64,000 nucleotides of DNA from Tricholomella constricta (lineage: Eukaryota > Basidiomycota > Agaricomycetes > Agaricales > Lyophyllaceae): assembly GCA_013368375.1 (NCBI GenBank), contig JAACJP010000015.1:1-64000 (forward strand). The letters run 5' to 3'. Shown one piece after another: positions 52,036-62,227 of the stretch (its first letter is position 1; the number at the start of each line of letters is the position of its first letter). The translations under genes and the position numbers were made by a program. The notes beneath the pieces are model-generated. The model had not been told where the DNA came from. It did no database searches and saw only the letters and a program-made list of their open reading frames with translations.

Positions 52036-53280
52036 ATGTCCGAATTTGGTGACATGCCGCTCGAACGACCGTTCTCTCCCTTCCTCACGACGGAGGAGCG
52101 GTTGGCGAATATGGAAGCCACGATTTCGGCTCTCTCCGCCTCCAACACATCCAACTCGGCCTCTATGGACCGCCTCTCCGCTCTTTTCGAAAAACTCATG
52201 TCGGGGACACCCCCCAATCCCACCCCCGCTGCTCCCGAAGCAGACACGACCCCTCCGCCGCCTGAGACGATCCCTCCGTCGCCTGCGACGACCCCTCTGC
52301 TGCCAGGCGCTCCGCAATCAGGATCGCACCACCTCCGACCGTCGCCCCCTCCCATTTACGACGGCGCCCGGTCAGGCGGTCGCGCGTTCTTGAACACCTG
52401 CAAGCTCTACTTCTCCTTGTGCGGGGGAAGTTTCGCCGACGACCACGCCCGAATCGTATGGGTGCTGTCGTACATGCAGCACGGACGAGCCGCCGACTTC
52501 GTCAGTCGGGTGTTCCAGTTCGGAACCGCCAAGGACGTCTTTCCCGCCTGGAAGGACTTCGAAGACACCTTCCGCGGCGAGTTCTTCCTCTTCGACGAAG
52601 TCGCTGACGCCGCGCTCATCTTGGAGTCGACGGCGTACTTCCAGAATGGTCGGTCGATCGACGAGTACATCGACTCGTTCCGATCCCTGTGGGTCAAGGC
52701 AGGCTACCCCGATGGGCGCCACCTGGTCCTCAAATTCCGTCGGGGCATGGACCCAAAGCTTTCGAGGCGACTTGGAAGCATCACCACGGGTCGCCCGCAC
52801 GACGAGAAGATTGAGGAGTGGCTGAGGATCGCCCGTTCTCAAGACTTCATCATGAGGTCGGAGGACGACTTCCACCGTCGGATGGTCCCGACAAAGGCGC
52901 CGGACGGCCGCCCAACCACCGCCGCAGCCGCACGATGGGCGTTCGCTACTGCCCCCACTCCCATTCCCACTCCCGCTTCTGCCCCTCCCGCCCCTCGCGC
53001 TCCCATCGCACCAGCCCCCAGGCCGCTCCCCCAGGGCGTCCCGATGGATGTCGATCGGATGCGCGACCGGGTCGCACCTGCCGACGACCACTGCTTCCGG
53101 TGCAAGAAGAAGGGTCACTACTCGCGTGACTGTCCCTTGCGCTGGGACGTGCGCCACATGCTCGACGACGAGCTGGAGGCGCTCATCATGGAGCGTCTAG
53201 CCCGCAAAGACGCAGTTCCCGCCGACCAGACTCCATCGTCGGCCGACGCGGGCACCTCCGACGCTGAGGAGGGTTTTTAA
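52036..53280 (+). CDS. Chromovirus copy 2 gag
   Basis: 414 residues, MSEFGDMPLERPFSPF. Coiled-coil-like N-terminus, Pro-rich linker, capsid-like helices (residues about 115-290), an Ala/Pro stretch and a CCHC knuckle CFRCKKKGHYSRDCP at about residues 352-366. It ends GAG GGT TTT TAA; the heptamer-like GGTTTTTAA is a candidate -1 slip site into pol. Confidence 0.95.
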   Translation: MSEFGDMPLERPFSPFLTTEERLANMEATISALSASNTSNSASMDRLSALFEKLMSGTPPNPTPAAPEADTTPPPPETIPPSPATTPLLPGAPQSGSHHLRPSPPPIYDGARSGGRAFLNTCKLYFSLCGGSFADDHARIVWVLSYMQHGRAADFVSRVFQFGTAKDVFPAWKDFEDTFRGEFFLFDEVADAALILESTAYFQNGRSIDEYIDSFRSLWVKAGYPDGRHLVLKFRRGMDPKLSRRLGSITTGRPHDEKIEEWLRIARSQDFIMRSEDDFHRRMVPTKAPDGRPTTAAAARWAFATAPTPIPTPASAPPAPRAPIAPAPRPLPQGVPMDVDRMRDRVAPADDHCFRCKKKGHYSRDCPLRWDVRHMLDDELEALIMERLARKDAVPADQTPSSADAGTSDAEEGF

Positions 53281-53282
53281 TC
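53271..53282 (+). promoter_or_regulatory. Candidate -1 frameshift site between gag and pol
   Basis: GGGTTTTTAATC is conserved in copy 1 (minus, about 17309-17320). A one-base backward slip on the T run reads TTA ATC (or ACA) and continues in the pol frame, which is open from here, whereas no ATG occurs at the start of pol. Confidence 0.6.
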
Positions 53283-53291
53283 GCACAACGG

Positions 53292-56200
53292 GTGGAACGT
53301 ACGCCCCCGTTGTCTAGTCGTAATCGGTTCGCTCCCCTGTCCGTAGAATATGCCAATACACCTATTATTGCTGCTATTCCTATGAGTGAACCGACCGACA
53401 AAGACGTACAAAACCCCTCCGACCCGACGACACCGATCGCAGTCGCAAAGCCGATCGCTCCGTCGCGTCGTGGCCTACCCCGCTGGGAAAAGCGACTTCC
53501 TAGTCGTTTCATCGCCGCTGCCTCCCCCTGCCCCAGATCCCTGTGGCTCAACGTTGAACTGGAGACCACCGACACCCAGGAGTCGCACGCCGTCACTGCG
53601 CTAGTGGACAGCGGAGCGACCGGCAGCTTTCTCAATATCGCTTTCGTCGAGAAACACAAACTCACGACCAAGGTGCTTAGTCGGCCATCCCCAGTTTACA
53701 ACGTAGACGGCACCCTCAACGAAGGCGGTTCGGTCTCTTGCATCGTAGAAGCTGTCTTGCGATACAATGGTCATACCGAACGAGCCGTCTTCGGGGTCAC
53801 CCAGTTAGGCAAGCACGACATGATCCTCGGGTTCAACTGGCTTAAAAACCACAACCCTGAGATCGACTGGGAGACCAAAGAGGTGAAGATGAGTCGCTGT
53901 CCAATGCAGTGCGACACCTGCAAGGATGAGGTCAAAGCCGATCGGCGCGCACGTACCAAAGTGCGCGCAGCAATCCGTGCCTGTCGAGCCGATGGCATCC
54001 CGACGATTGAGCCTGACCTGCGGGCCCCGACCAATCCGTACGTGGAGGACGACTCTGATGACGATGAGTTCCTCCCCTACACTCCGATCCTGGAGGAACC
54101 CGACCCAGAGTCCGACGACTTCCTGACGGAGACCTTCCTGAATGGCGATCGCATCTTCGCGACTGCGATCCATCCGACCCCGACCGCCGAACATATTCGG
54201 GCCAGCCAAACGACATCGCAGCGACTTGCGGAAGCGCACGCTGCTAACTCCGTGCCCAAAACGTTCCGCGACGCCGTACCCACCCACCTCCACGACTTTG
54301 AAGATGTCTTCTCCAAAGTTGCGTTCGATGAGCTCCCAGAGCGCAAGCAATGGGACCATGCGATCGAACTGGAGCCGGGCGCGTCACCAACCGGCACGAA
54401 GGTCTACCCGCTGTCACCGGCGGAACAGGTTGAACTCGACGCGTTCCTCAAAGAGAATCTTGAGACGGGCCGTATCCGACCGTCCAAGTCGCCCATGGCA
54501 TCACCGGTCTTCTTCATCAAGAAGAAGGACGGGTCGCTCCGCCTGGTACAGGACTATCGGACGCTCAATGCGCTCACGGTGAAGAACCGATACCCGCTGC
54601 CCCTCATTAGCGAACTGGTGAATAACCTTCGCGGCGCGCGGTACTTCACCAAGCTGGACGTCCGATGGGGGTACAACAATGTTCGGATCAAGGAAGGCGA
54701 CGAGTGGAAGGCAGCGTTTCGGACGAACCGCGGTCTCTTCGAGCCGCTCGTCATGTTCTTCGGCCTCACGAACAGCCCCGCCACATTTCAGACCATGATG
54801 AATGATATTTTCCGCGATCTGATCGCCGAAGGTGTTGTTTGCGTGTACCTCGACGACATCTTGATTTATACCAAGACTCTAGAGGAACACCGTCGGGTCG
54901 CGCGATTAGTACTGGACCGACTCCGCGAACATCAGTTGTTCTTAAAGCCCGAGAAATGCGAATTCGAACAGACCAAGGTCGAGTATCTGGGGCTGATCAT
55001 TTCGCAAGGGCAAGCGGAGATGGACCCTGTTAAGGTCGCTGGAGTGTTGGAATGGCCAGCGCCGAGGAACAAGAAGGAAGTGCAAGCATTCCTAGGCTTC
55101 ACTAACTTCTACCGACGGTTCATCCAGGACTTCTCGCATCACGCCCGACCCCTGTTCGATCTGACGGGCAAGGACGTCGCCTGGCGATGGGGAGAGTCGG
55201 AGCAGTCGGCCTTTGGCCTTCTGAAGTCGGCGATCACATCGGGGCCCGTTCTCATGTTCCCTGACGACGACCGACCGTACCGCATCGAAGCCGATTCATC
55301 TGACTTCGCAACGGGCGCGGTCCTGTCGCAAGAGTCGCCGTCCGACGGTAAATGGCACCCCGTCGCGTTCTACTCAAAGAGCTTGAACGCCGTCGAGCGG
55401 AACTACGAGATCCATGACAAGGAGATGCTAGCGATCATCCGGTCTCTGGAGGAGTGGCGACACTTCGTAGAAGGCGCAAAGCATAAGGTGGAGATCTGGA
55501 CCGACCACAAGAACCTTGAGTACTTCCTCACCGCGAAGAAACTCAATCGGCGTCAAGCCCGATGGTCGCTCTACCTCGCTAACTTCGACTTCGCCCTCCA
55601 CCACCGTCCTGGCCGTAGCATGGGCAAGCCTGACGCGTTATCGCGCCGCTCCGACCATGGCGACGGAAGTGCTGACAACGCCGACATCGTACTGCTCAAA
55701 CCCGAGTTCTTCGCGGTTCGTGCGACTGAAGGTCTTGTATTGGTCGGAGAAGAGGATGACGTGCTGAAGGCAATTCGCAAGGGCAACCGCGATGGCGCAC
55801 AGGAGGATGCGGTCGCGAAAGCGGCGCAACTGGTCAGGGCATCTAAGATCGCTGGTCGCTCCCTTCGCTTTGGCGAGTGGGGAGAGGAAGGCGGTCTGCT
55901 CACGTTCCGTGGACGGATCTATGTCCCGAACGTTCCTGACCTCCGCCGACGCATCGTGGAGCACCACCACGACTCCAAGGTCGCCGGTCACCCAGGTCGC
56001 TGGAAGACGTTAGAGCTGGTGTCGCGCAACTACTGGTGGCCCCAGATGTCGCGCTTCATCGGTTCCTACACCAGCACCTGCGACATGTGCTTGCGCACGA
56101 AACCCCGTCGCCAACTCCCCGTCGGACAGCTGCAGCCGCTCCCCATTCCCGAAGGTCGATGGAATGTCGTGTCGGTCGACTTCATCACCGAACTCCCCGA

Positions 56201-57311
56201 GTCCAATGGCCACGACGCGATCATGAACGTCGTGGATTCGGTCGGAAAACGCGCGCACTTCATTGCGTCGCACACGACTTGTTCGGCTTTGGGGGCTGCG
56301 AACCTCTACCGGCGCCACGTCTGGAAGCTCCACGGTCTCCCAGATGCCTTTGTCTCCGATCGAGGTCCACAGTTCGTCGCCGAATTCACGCGCGAACTGT
56401 ACCGACTCCTGGGTATCAAGCTGTCGGCTTCGACGGCGTACCACCCGCAGACCGACGGACAGACCGAACGCGTCAACCAGGAGCTGGAACAGTTCTTGCG
56501 GGTCTTCTGCAATGAGCGTCAGAACGACTGGGAGGACCTCTTGCCCGACGCCGAATTCAGTTACAACAACCATGTACATTCGGCGACGCAGCAGACCCCC
56601 TTCCTGCTCGACACTGGTCGGCATCCACGCATGGGCTTTGAGCCACGTCGGGGCGCTTCCAAGAATGAGTCGGCCGACGAGTTTGTGGAGCGCATGAAGG
56701 AAGCACAGGAAGAAGCCAAGGCAGCGCTCTCAAAGGCCAAAGACGACATGGAGCGGTACTACAACCAGCGACACGCCCCAACGCCCGACTACCAGCCTGG
56801 CGACAAGGTGTACTTGGACGCGACCGACATTTCTACGACCCGACCATCTAAGAAATTGTCGCATCGCTACCTTGGCCCTTTTGTCGTGCAAAGGCGAGTC
56901 GGCCCGCTCGCATACCGCCTCCTGCTGCCTCAGTCTATGAAGCGCATCCACCCAGTCTTCCACGTCGTGAAACTCATCCCCGCCGTCGCTGATCCGATCG
57001 AAGGTCGTCGGTCCAATCCTCCTCCTCCCCCCGACATAATCGACGACGAACCCCATTACGAAGTTGAAAAGATCCTCGATAGCCGAACCTTCCGCAAAAA
57101 ACTACAGTACAAGGTCCTGTGGAAAGGCTATGGTTACGAAGAAGCTTCATGGGAACCTCGCGAAAATGTCACCGCCCCCGATCTGGTACGCAAGTTCCAC
57201 CGCGACAACCCCGACGCTGCCCGCCACATTCGTGGCATGTTCACATTATCCCCGGCCATCTTTGCCACTGCTACCCCGCACCGAGTCGTTGCGATTCAAA
57301 AGGGGGGGTGA
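53292..57311 (+). CDS. Chromovirus copy 2 pol polyprotein
   Basis: About 1340 residues, no ATG at its start, so probably made by frameshifting. Domains: aspartic protease ALVDSGATGS (about residue 107), reverse transcriptase with YLDDILIY (about 518), RNase H IEADSSDFATG (about 665), integrase HHCC finger (about 890-930), integrase core D (about 962), D in SDRGPQF (about 1021) and E in TERVNQELEQ (about 1056). C-terminal chromodomain (about 1254-1312; HYEVEKIL ... WKGYGYEEASWEP), which directs insertion by binding histone marks in known chromoviruses. The stop (57309-57311) lies in the polypurine tract and touches the first base of the 3' LTR. Confidence 0.97.
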   Translation: MERTPPLSSRNRFAPLSVEYANTPIIAAIPMSEPTDKDVQNPSDPTTPIAVAKPIAPSRRGLPRWEKRLPSRFIAAASPCPRSLWLNVELETTDTQESHAVTALVDSGATGSFLNIAFVEKHKLTTKVLSRPSPVYNVDGTLNEGGSVSCIVEAVLRYNGHTERAVFGVTQLGKHDMILGFNWLKNHNPEIDWETKEVKMSRCPMQCDTCKDEVKADRRARTKVRAAIRACRADGIPTIEPDLRAPTNPYVEDDSDDDEFLPYTPILEEPDPESDDFLTETFLNGDRIFATAIHPTPTAEHIRASQTTSQRLAEAHAANSVPKTFRDAVPTHLHDFEDVFSKVAFDELPERKQWDHAIELEPGASPTGTKVYPLSPAEQVELDAFLKENLETGRIRPSKSPMASPVFFIKKKDGSLRLVQDYRTLNALTVKNRYPLPLISELVNNLRGARYFTKLDVRWGYNNVRIKEGDEWKAAFRTNRGLFEPLVMFFGLTNSPATFQTMMNDIFRDLIAEGVVCVYLDDILIYTKTLEEHRRVARLVLDRLREHQLFLKPEKCEFEQTKVEYLGLIISQGQAEMDPVKVAGVLEWPAPRNKKEVQAFLGFTNFYRRFIQDFSHHARPLFDLTGKDVAWRWGESEQSAFGLLKSAITSGPVLMFPDDDRPYRIEADSSDFATGAVLSQESPSDGKWHPVAFYSKSLNAVERNYEIHDKEMLAIIRSLEEWRHFVEGAKHKVEIWTDHKNLEYFLTAKKLNRRQARWSLYLANFDFALHHRPGRSMGKPDALSRRSDHGDGSADNADIVLLKPEFFAVRATEGLVLVGEEDDVLKAIRKGNRDGAQEDAVAKAAQLVRASKIAGRSLRFGEWGEEGGLLTFRGRIYVPNVPDLRRRIVEHHHDSKVAGHPGRWKTLELVSRNYWWPQMSRFIGSYTSTCDMCLRTKPRRQLPVGQLQPLPIPEGRWNVVSVDFITELPESNGHDAIMNVVDSVGKRAHFIASHTTCSALGAANLYRRHVWKLHGLPDAFVSDRGPQFVAEFTRELYRLLGIKLSASTAYHPQTDGQTERVNQELEQFLRVFCNERQNDWEDLLPDAEFSYNNHVHSATQQTPFLLDTGRHPRMGFEPRRGASKNESADEFVERMKEAQEEAKAALSKAKDDMERYYNQRHAPTPDYQPGDKVYLDATDISTTRPSKKLSHRYLGPFVVQRRVGPLAYRLLLPQSMKRIHPVFHVVKLIPAVADPIEGRRSNPPPPPDIIDDEPHYEVEKILDSRTFRKKLQYKVLWKGYGYEEASWEPRENVTAPDLVRKFHRDNPDAARHIRGMFTLSPAIFATATPHRVVAIQKGG

Positions 57312-57785
57312 TGTTAGGGGAACACCCGTTCACGATCTCCGACGCTCACCAACTGTTCCCCGACACGTGCGCTCGCTCCTGACTGATCGCGATCCCGACC
57401 CCGACGCTCTGACCCAAGCGTCGGTGTACATATTTACCTTACTCACTTCCTGTCATTCCCCTCGTTTCCCTGTTCATATTCCCGATCACCTGACATCCCG
57501 ACGACGGTTACCATCAGACAGCATCCGGAACCCGCTCATCATTATCACCTGTCATGGTTATCACATGTCGTTATTATCACATGTACAGTACACTATGGAG
57601 AGCCTGCCCTCATGTATCACACTTGTATATAGCCGGCCCCCTGGCATCTGGGAATCCTTTACACTATTCTCTTTGGATTCCCCTTTGCCAGGTAAGCCTT
57701 ATTTACCTCGTTACAGTACATCAATATAACTTTGGATTCCCCTTTGCCAGTACGACTAAGCTCTGCTCTAAAGGTCGCCCTAACA
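57312..57785 (+). repeat. 3' LTR of chromovirus copy 2
   Basis: 474 bp, no difference from the 5' LTR noticed by eye. Preceded by AAAAGGGGGGG and followed by the target duplication GGTCC. Confidence 0.95.
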
Positions 57786-57786
57786 G

Positions 57787-57923
57787 GTCCCTTGCATCAT
57801 GTGTCCTGTTGAGGCAGGGGAGGTTTCGAAAGGTGGTGGTGAAGGTCTTCTTGGTGTGAAAGAGGGACCTTCGAAGTTTTGATAGCGGACTGTGGTGTTG
57901 GGCTGCACTATCGTCGAGGACAT
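57787..57923 (-). pseudogene. Family D gag, N-terminal segment
   Basis: ATG at 57921-57923; begins MSSTIVQPNTTVRYQNFEGP. It continues in frame into the 51435 segment when the chromovirus and one GGTCC are removed, which shows the insertion split a single gag frame. Confidence 0.7.
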
Positions 57924-58311
57924 GTCCGGTGGGTGGGGAGACCTCGATATTATGTTAGGACCTGTGTAGCACGCCGGTTACAGAGTTATTCTGGAACCGC
58001 CAAAGCGAACAGGCCTGACGTTCGTCAAGGAAGACGAGCCTACGAAGGAGTATTCAGAGGTCGTGAGTGTTGACGAAGGTGTTCACCGGGGCTGATTCGA
58101 ACGAACGAGCTCAAGTGATACGAGTGTGAAGCCGAATAGATTGAGAGAGAGAGAGAGAAACGAGGACGAGAACAAGAACTAGTCTTAACAATAGGTAATA
58201 TTGAGGTAAAGAGTCTGAAAAGAAGTGGTGTCATATTATATACAGTGGATATGCGTGGGAAAGCGTAGTGGGATGTGATTTTAGGGGTGGTTGTTAGGGG
58301 CGGTTGTGACA

Positions 58312-58480
58312 CCGCGGCCTCGTGTGTCCATGCGCATGTCGCATGGTCCTGGGTGGTTCTCGATGTCATATCAAGATGTCGGTGTTGGCCAAAAGGGGTT
58401 TGTATGGCCAGATTAAGAAAAGAAGCAGTTATAGCGGGATATAGCTGTATATAGCAGTAGAGCTGGATAGCTCAAAAAAA
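58312..58480 (-). other. Leader of family D element
   Basis: Reverse complement matches 28584-28760 almost throughout, ending at GAGGCCGCGG; then family D continues TGTCACAACCGCCCC. A short upstream frame (MTSRTTQDHAT...) is shared with family A. Confidence 0.85.
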
Positions 58481-58674
58481 TGTAGCAGTGCTACAGGGGA
58501 TGCCTCGCTGTTCACACTATACGCGAGCTTGACCAGATGTTTTTTCTGCTACGTATACATGAAGTTGCGAGGATCTACTTAAAATAATAGATATAAACAA
58601 TAGATATAGGCAACACTGAAGGCGTTGCCAAACAATGCCAACACAGGTGTCCAGTATGGACCTGCGTCCTTACA
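58481..58674 (-). repeat. 5' LTR of family D element (A-type LTR)
   Basis: 194 bp, reverse complement of TGTAAGGACGCAGG ... GCTACA, with the same hairpin GGCAACACTGAAGGCGTTGCC. The sequence beyond it (GTCCCCCTGTGGCAC, a purine tract on the minus strand) resembles a 3' LTR junction, so another element may have adjoined here. Confidence 0.85.
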
Positions 58675-60044
58675 GTCCCCCTGTGGCACGAACACCTCTG
58701 TAGAGCCCTCTTTATGTCTTGCCTTCTGATCTATTTTCTGTGCATGCTCCCGTCTTCGAGTTCCTGTCCCATGGTGGAGTCAGGTGAGTCTCACATAGTC
58801 CTTATCGTATCCTACCAGTGAGCTGAATCCTTGATGGCCATTGTGAAGACTGGGCAGAGGCCGGGCTGCCGCTCTAAGGGGAGGGAGCGAGTGTTGAGAT
58901 GAAAGTCGGGGGCGTTGGATATCAAGTCTCATTCTGGTAAGCATAGATGTATTCTCAAACTGATATAGATTAATGCTCTTGCAATCTTAGCTTCCTACTC
59001 CAAAACCTTCCCCCCATTTGTCACCCACCAAACTCAGGCGGCACGCCAGTATTTTCATGCCAGAGGTCAACACACTCAGTAGGAATAGTTTAAATTTATT
59101 GTATTCTCAATTATGTCAAGTACTAGCGCGAATGCCTACAATTTTACCAATCTTTCGCAACATTTACTTTACTTTTGAGCAAGACTTTCGAAAGTAAGAC
59201 GTGCTTCCAAAAGCCGATTATACTTTCAGGTACGTCTTTCACGCCTTACACAAGTATAATTCGGCTTGGTCAAGTAAGGTGACTGGGCTTGCCCAAGCCA
59301 CGACGTCTTTTCTGCTTGAGGTCTTTTTTGGCTTTTAAAAGCCACGAAAGCCCCTGGAAAAGACATTGGAGTTTTCCTGATGACTCTACAGGTGAATATA
59401 CAGTCGTTTGACTGCCGCTCAGCATACAAACACTGAGTCTACTATTTACAGATATTCTAATAGTTCCGTGAGGGCAGTGTCTGTACGACCTGCAACGTGT
59501 TTGTAAGTCTGTACGTCTGTATGTCCTGTGTGGGGGGCAGGAGCCTGAGTGCCCCAGTAGTTCAGCCGACACGTCAGAGTTTTCGTGGGAGCGCCCGTGT
59601 TATGTATTTTTTTTTACTTTGTTTCCTTCCGTCTTGAGCAAACAGATGGTTTTATTCGGGCATAACTAGACAGTTTTACCGGTTTTCTGACTTTTCGTGA
59701 TGGTGATTGCAGTCCTTGAGCTTACTTGAGCATCCTATACCTACTATGATTACCGTCTTGCCCTTAACCTATGCAGCATCCTCAGGGTCGCATTTTGCTG
59801 TAAAGGTTGACGGCAATCTTTTGTTCCTGAAGTAAATTCGTCCTGGAGCTCATTTGCGGTCCTAGGTGCGAAGGTGAGATGCAGGATGATCTCTATGATC
59901 ATTGTGCGATTCTCCTCTGGCTGTTCCAAGAATTGACTCTTCGAGATCACACATTTTACTCATTGGGCATGTGGTGTCATCGGCATTACTGGCACTCATA
60001 TGACTCGTCTTGATGGCCCGTCCGGCTTGACAGTTGTTTACCAA
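58675..60044. other. No gene recognised
   Basis: About 1.4 kb without a supported gene. 59990-60044 is shared with 20233-20288 and is probably the 3' flank of the DDE transposon; its terminal repeats were not identified. Confidence 0.4.
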
Positions 60045-61968
60045 TCACAAAGCGCGAACCTTCGACACGTCTCCATAACCTCGTTCCTCCAGAATATGAG
60101 CTGTTCCCTTGAAGACACCAGCGCGTGGGTGGCCAGGTGGGAAATAGAAGTCGTGTGGTGTTCCGTCTGCGAAGGTACCGTGTCCCATCCGAACTTTAAC
60201 CTTGACCGGCTTCCCATCCTTATCATAGACAACCTTTCCATCCTCTCCCCGCAGCTTGACTTCGATACCCCAGTTGGTACCCTCCTTCGGCGTGTTTTTT
60301 AGCATTTTACGAGCAGAGGTCGCGTCGTCGGCGCGCTTGAGGTGCGAAGGTGCGTTGTCATAAATGAAAATGTGGTCATACTCTGGGTAGTCCCTCATCA
60401 GGATTGCCATCGCCCTTTCCACCTGTTCGAGGACATCAACGTGATCAAAATAACCATCCCGATTCTTGCCAGGATGGAAGATAACACGAGCATTCTCCTT
60501 CCCATCCTCCGACTGGAGAAAACTGAAATCCGCGGAAACATAATCGCCCACCATTAACAAAACACCTTCTCCCTTCGCATACGGCTGTGGGGACGAGTCT
60601 GCGAGTCTGCCTTCACCCATTGCGAGGTCCGCCGGTCGTTTGCATAGAAAATCGATTCATTGTGGAACCACACAATAATCCGACACGTGCCATTGGATTC
60701 CGTCTCGATCCTGATTTCCTCGATGTTATCTGTGGTCCAGGAGTGCATCCTTCCCTCGATCGAGTACCACTTCATCAAGAACACATTGTTTCGGTATTTC
60801 ACGACATCATTGCGCTCGTGCCCATCAACATACAGCCCTCGATGATTCTTTACCCATCAATAGCCCATTTTCTTCATCCACCGCTTCGCTGTTGCCAGTG
60901 AGATCGTCTTTACGATGCCATGCTTCTGTTTTACGTCAGGTCGGTTCAGATAGTCCACGATGTTGGCCGCGCTGACATATTTTCTGACACTCTGCAGGTG
61001 GAGTTGGATATACTGGGCCAGTTCGTCGTCGGTCTCAATCTTTGACCTCGTCCAATTGCCATATGGATTGACCGGCACCTGTCGTCCCTCGACAAACTTC
61101 TTGGCCTGATCTTGAAGCCGCCGTGCATGTCCAGGCTTCTTCCTGTGTGCCTGAGCTGCCTGGGCAGATGATGCCATCCACTGACCCTTCGTTGCCAACT
61201 GCGCACCCGTGTACAGGTTAAAGAAGGTCTGTATCTCCTCCAGATGTCGTAGTGTCCATGAATTAATTTTTGGGACCTTGTATCCCTTGCGATTTCCAGC
61301 AGCAGGAGGCCGAAGAATTGCCTGGATTTCACGAAGGGCCTCTGCGACACAAGCTTCCGTGGGAGGCTTCCTCTCATTCCACGCAGTGCCAGTGCCTTGT
61401 GAGTGTGACCCCTTTCCATTCTCCTTGTCCGAATCTGAGTCTGAGTCTGAGTCCGATCCTGAGCTGACTTCCTCTGCTCCAGGAACATCAAGCTCATTTC
61501 CATCCACACACGATGCGTCAACATAAACCTCTTTACCCAGACCAAATTCTCGACCCCCTGCCGCATTCGCCGCCCTTCCCATCTTGGCTCCCATCATTTC
61601 TGTCATCAGATGTGTCGCGTGTCTTGGACGCGTCCATAACTGATGGTTCAATGTTCTCATCCACGTAAAGCCCGTCTGGGGATACCTGAATGTACATTTG
61701 AGCTCGTGAGTCCAATCCCTGACAGTCTCTATGGCCCACTGACATTCTCTTTGTCTGCTTCCGACTTCCCGCCCTTCTTGAATTTTGCTTTCAGAGTTTT
61801 CTTTGTGTTTGGTATAGCCCATTTCCCAAGATTCTTTAGGTTCCCTAAAGCCCTTTTAGGCACGTCGTGTAGTTTAGGACGCGTTGAATACAATGTGAGT
61901 TCACGATCATTGAGATGGATACCAGAATATATGTCTATTTTGCTAATAGCCTCGAAAAATGTGACCAA
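60045..61968 (-). pseudogene. DDE transposase (Tc1/mariner-like superfamily), frameshifted
   Basis: Minus strand. The N-part has RALGNLKNLGKWAIPNTKKT (61968 frame) and then another frame with SDSDSDSDSDKENGKGSHSQ, WTLRHLEEIQTFFNLYTGAQ and SVRKYVSAANIVDYLNRPDV (helix-turn-helix-like). The catalytic part has RNNVFLMKWYSIEGR, CRIIVWFHNESIFYANDRR, LLMVGDYVSADFSFLQ and YDHIFIYDNAPSHLKR, ending RAGVFKGTAHILEERG. An 8-bp tandem duplication (GAGTCTGC at 60595-60602 and 60603-60610) shifts the frame between WVKADS and PQPYAKGEG. The first acidic position (FHDES in family members I recall) is FHNES. The family is common in Agaricomycetes; naming is by pattern. Confidence 0.7.
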
Positions 61969-62227
61969 ATCAAAAATCCAACCCCGCAGGCCTTTCCTGA
62001 TCTACTATATCTAGGACTCCTTGGGACGCGATTGACTGATTTTGCGCAATGATTTCTAAGGCTACGTGAGCTTGCGAACGGCTAGCCTAAGTTGAAATAA
62101 GATTGGCGCAACTACGAAATTTCAGCAGGCCGCCATGTGACTCGGATTATCTCATTGCGGGCGGCCTGCGGGCACAGTCTCAAACTTCCTTCTCCTCTCG
62201 TGCTCGTCAAAAATTTCATCTATTATT
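61969..62227. other. Spacer between transposase and DIRS-like gag
   Basis: No supported gene. An open stretch from 62103 may be the upstream part of the gag frame or leader of the next element. Confidence 0.3.

Larger units (their letters stand above)
51436..57785 (+). mobile_element. Ty3-type chromovirus, copy 2, intact
   Basis: 6350 bp; 474-bp LTRs at 51436-51909 and 57312-57785 appear the same throughout. Perfect target duplication GGTCC (51431-51435 and 57786-57790). Gag and pol are both fully open. It is inserted in the family D gag in opposite orientation. All features point to a very recent, possibly still active, copy. Confidence 0.97.

Noticed and set aside
53805..54359. Minus-strand frames across the chromovirus pol, and their equivalents in copy 1
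   Set aside because: Antisense shadows of an intact polyprotein with all expected motifs.
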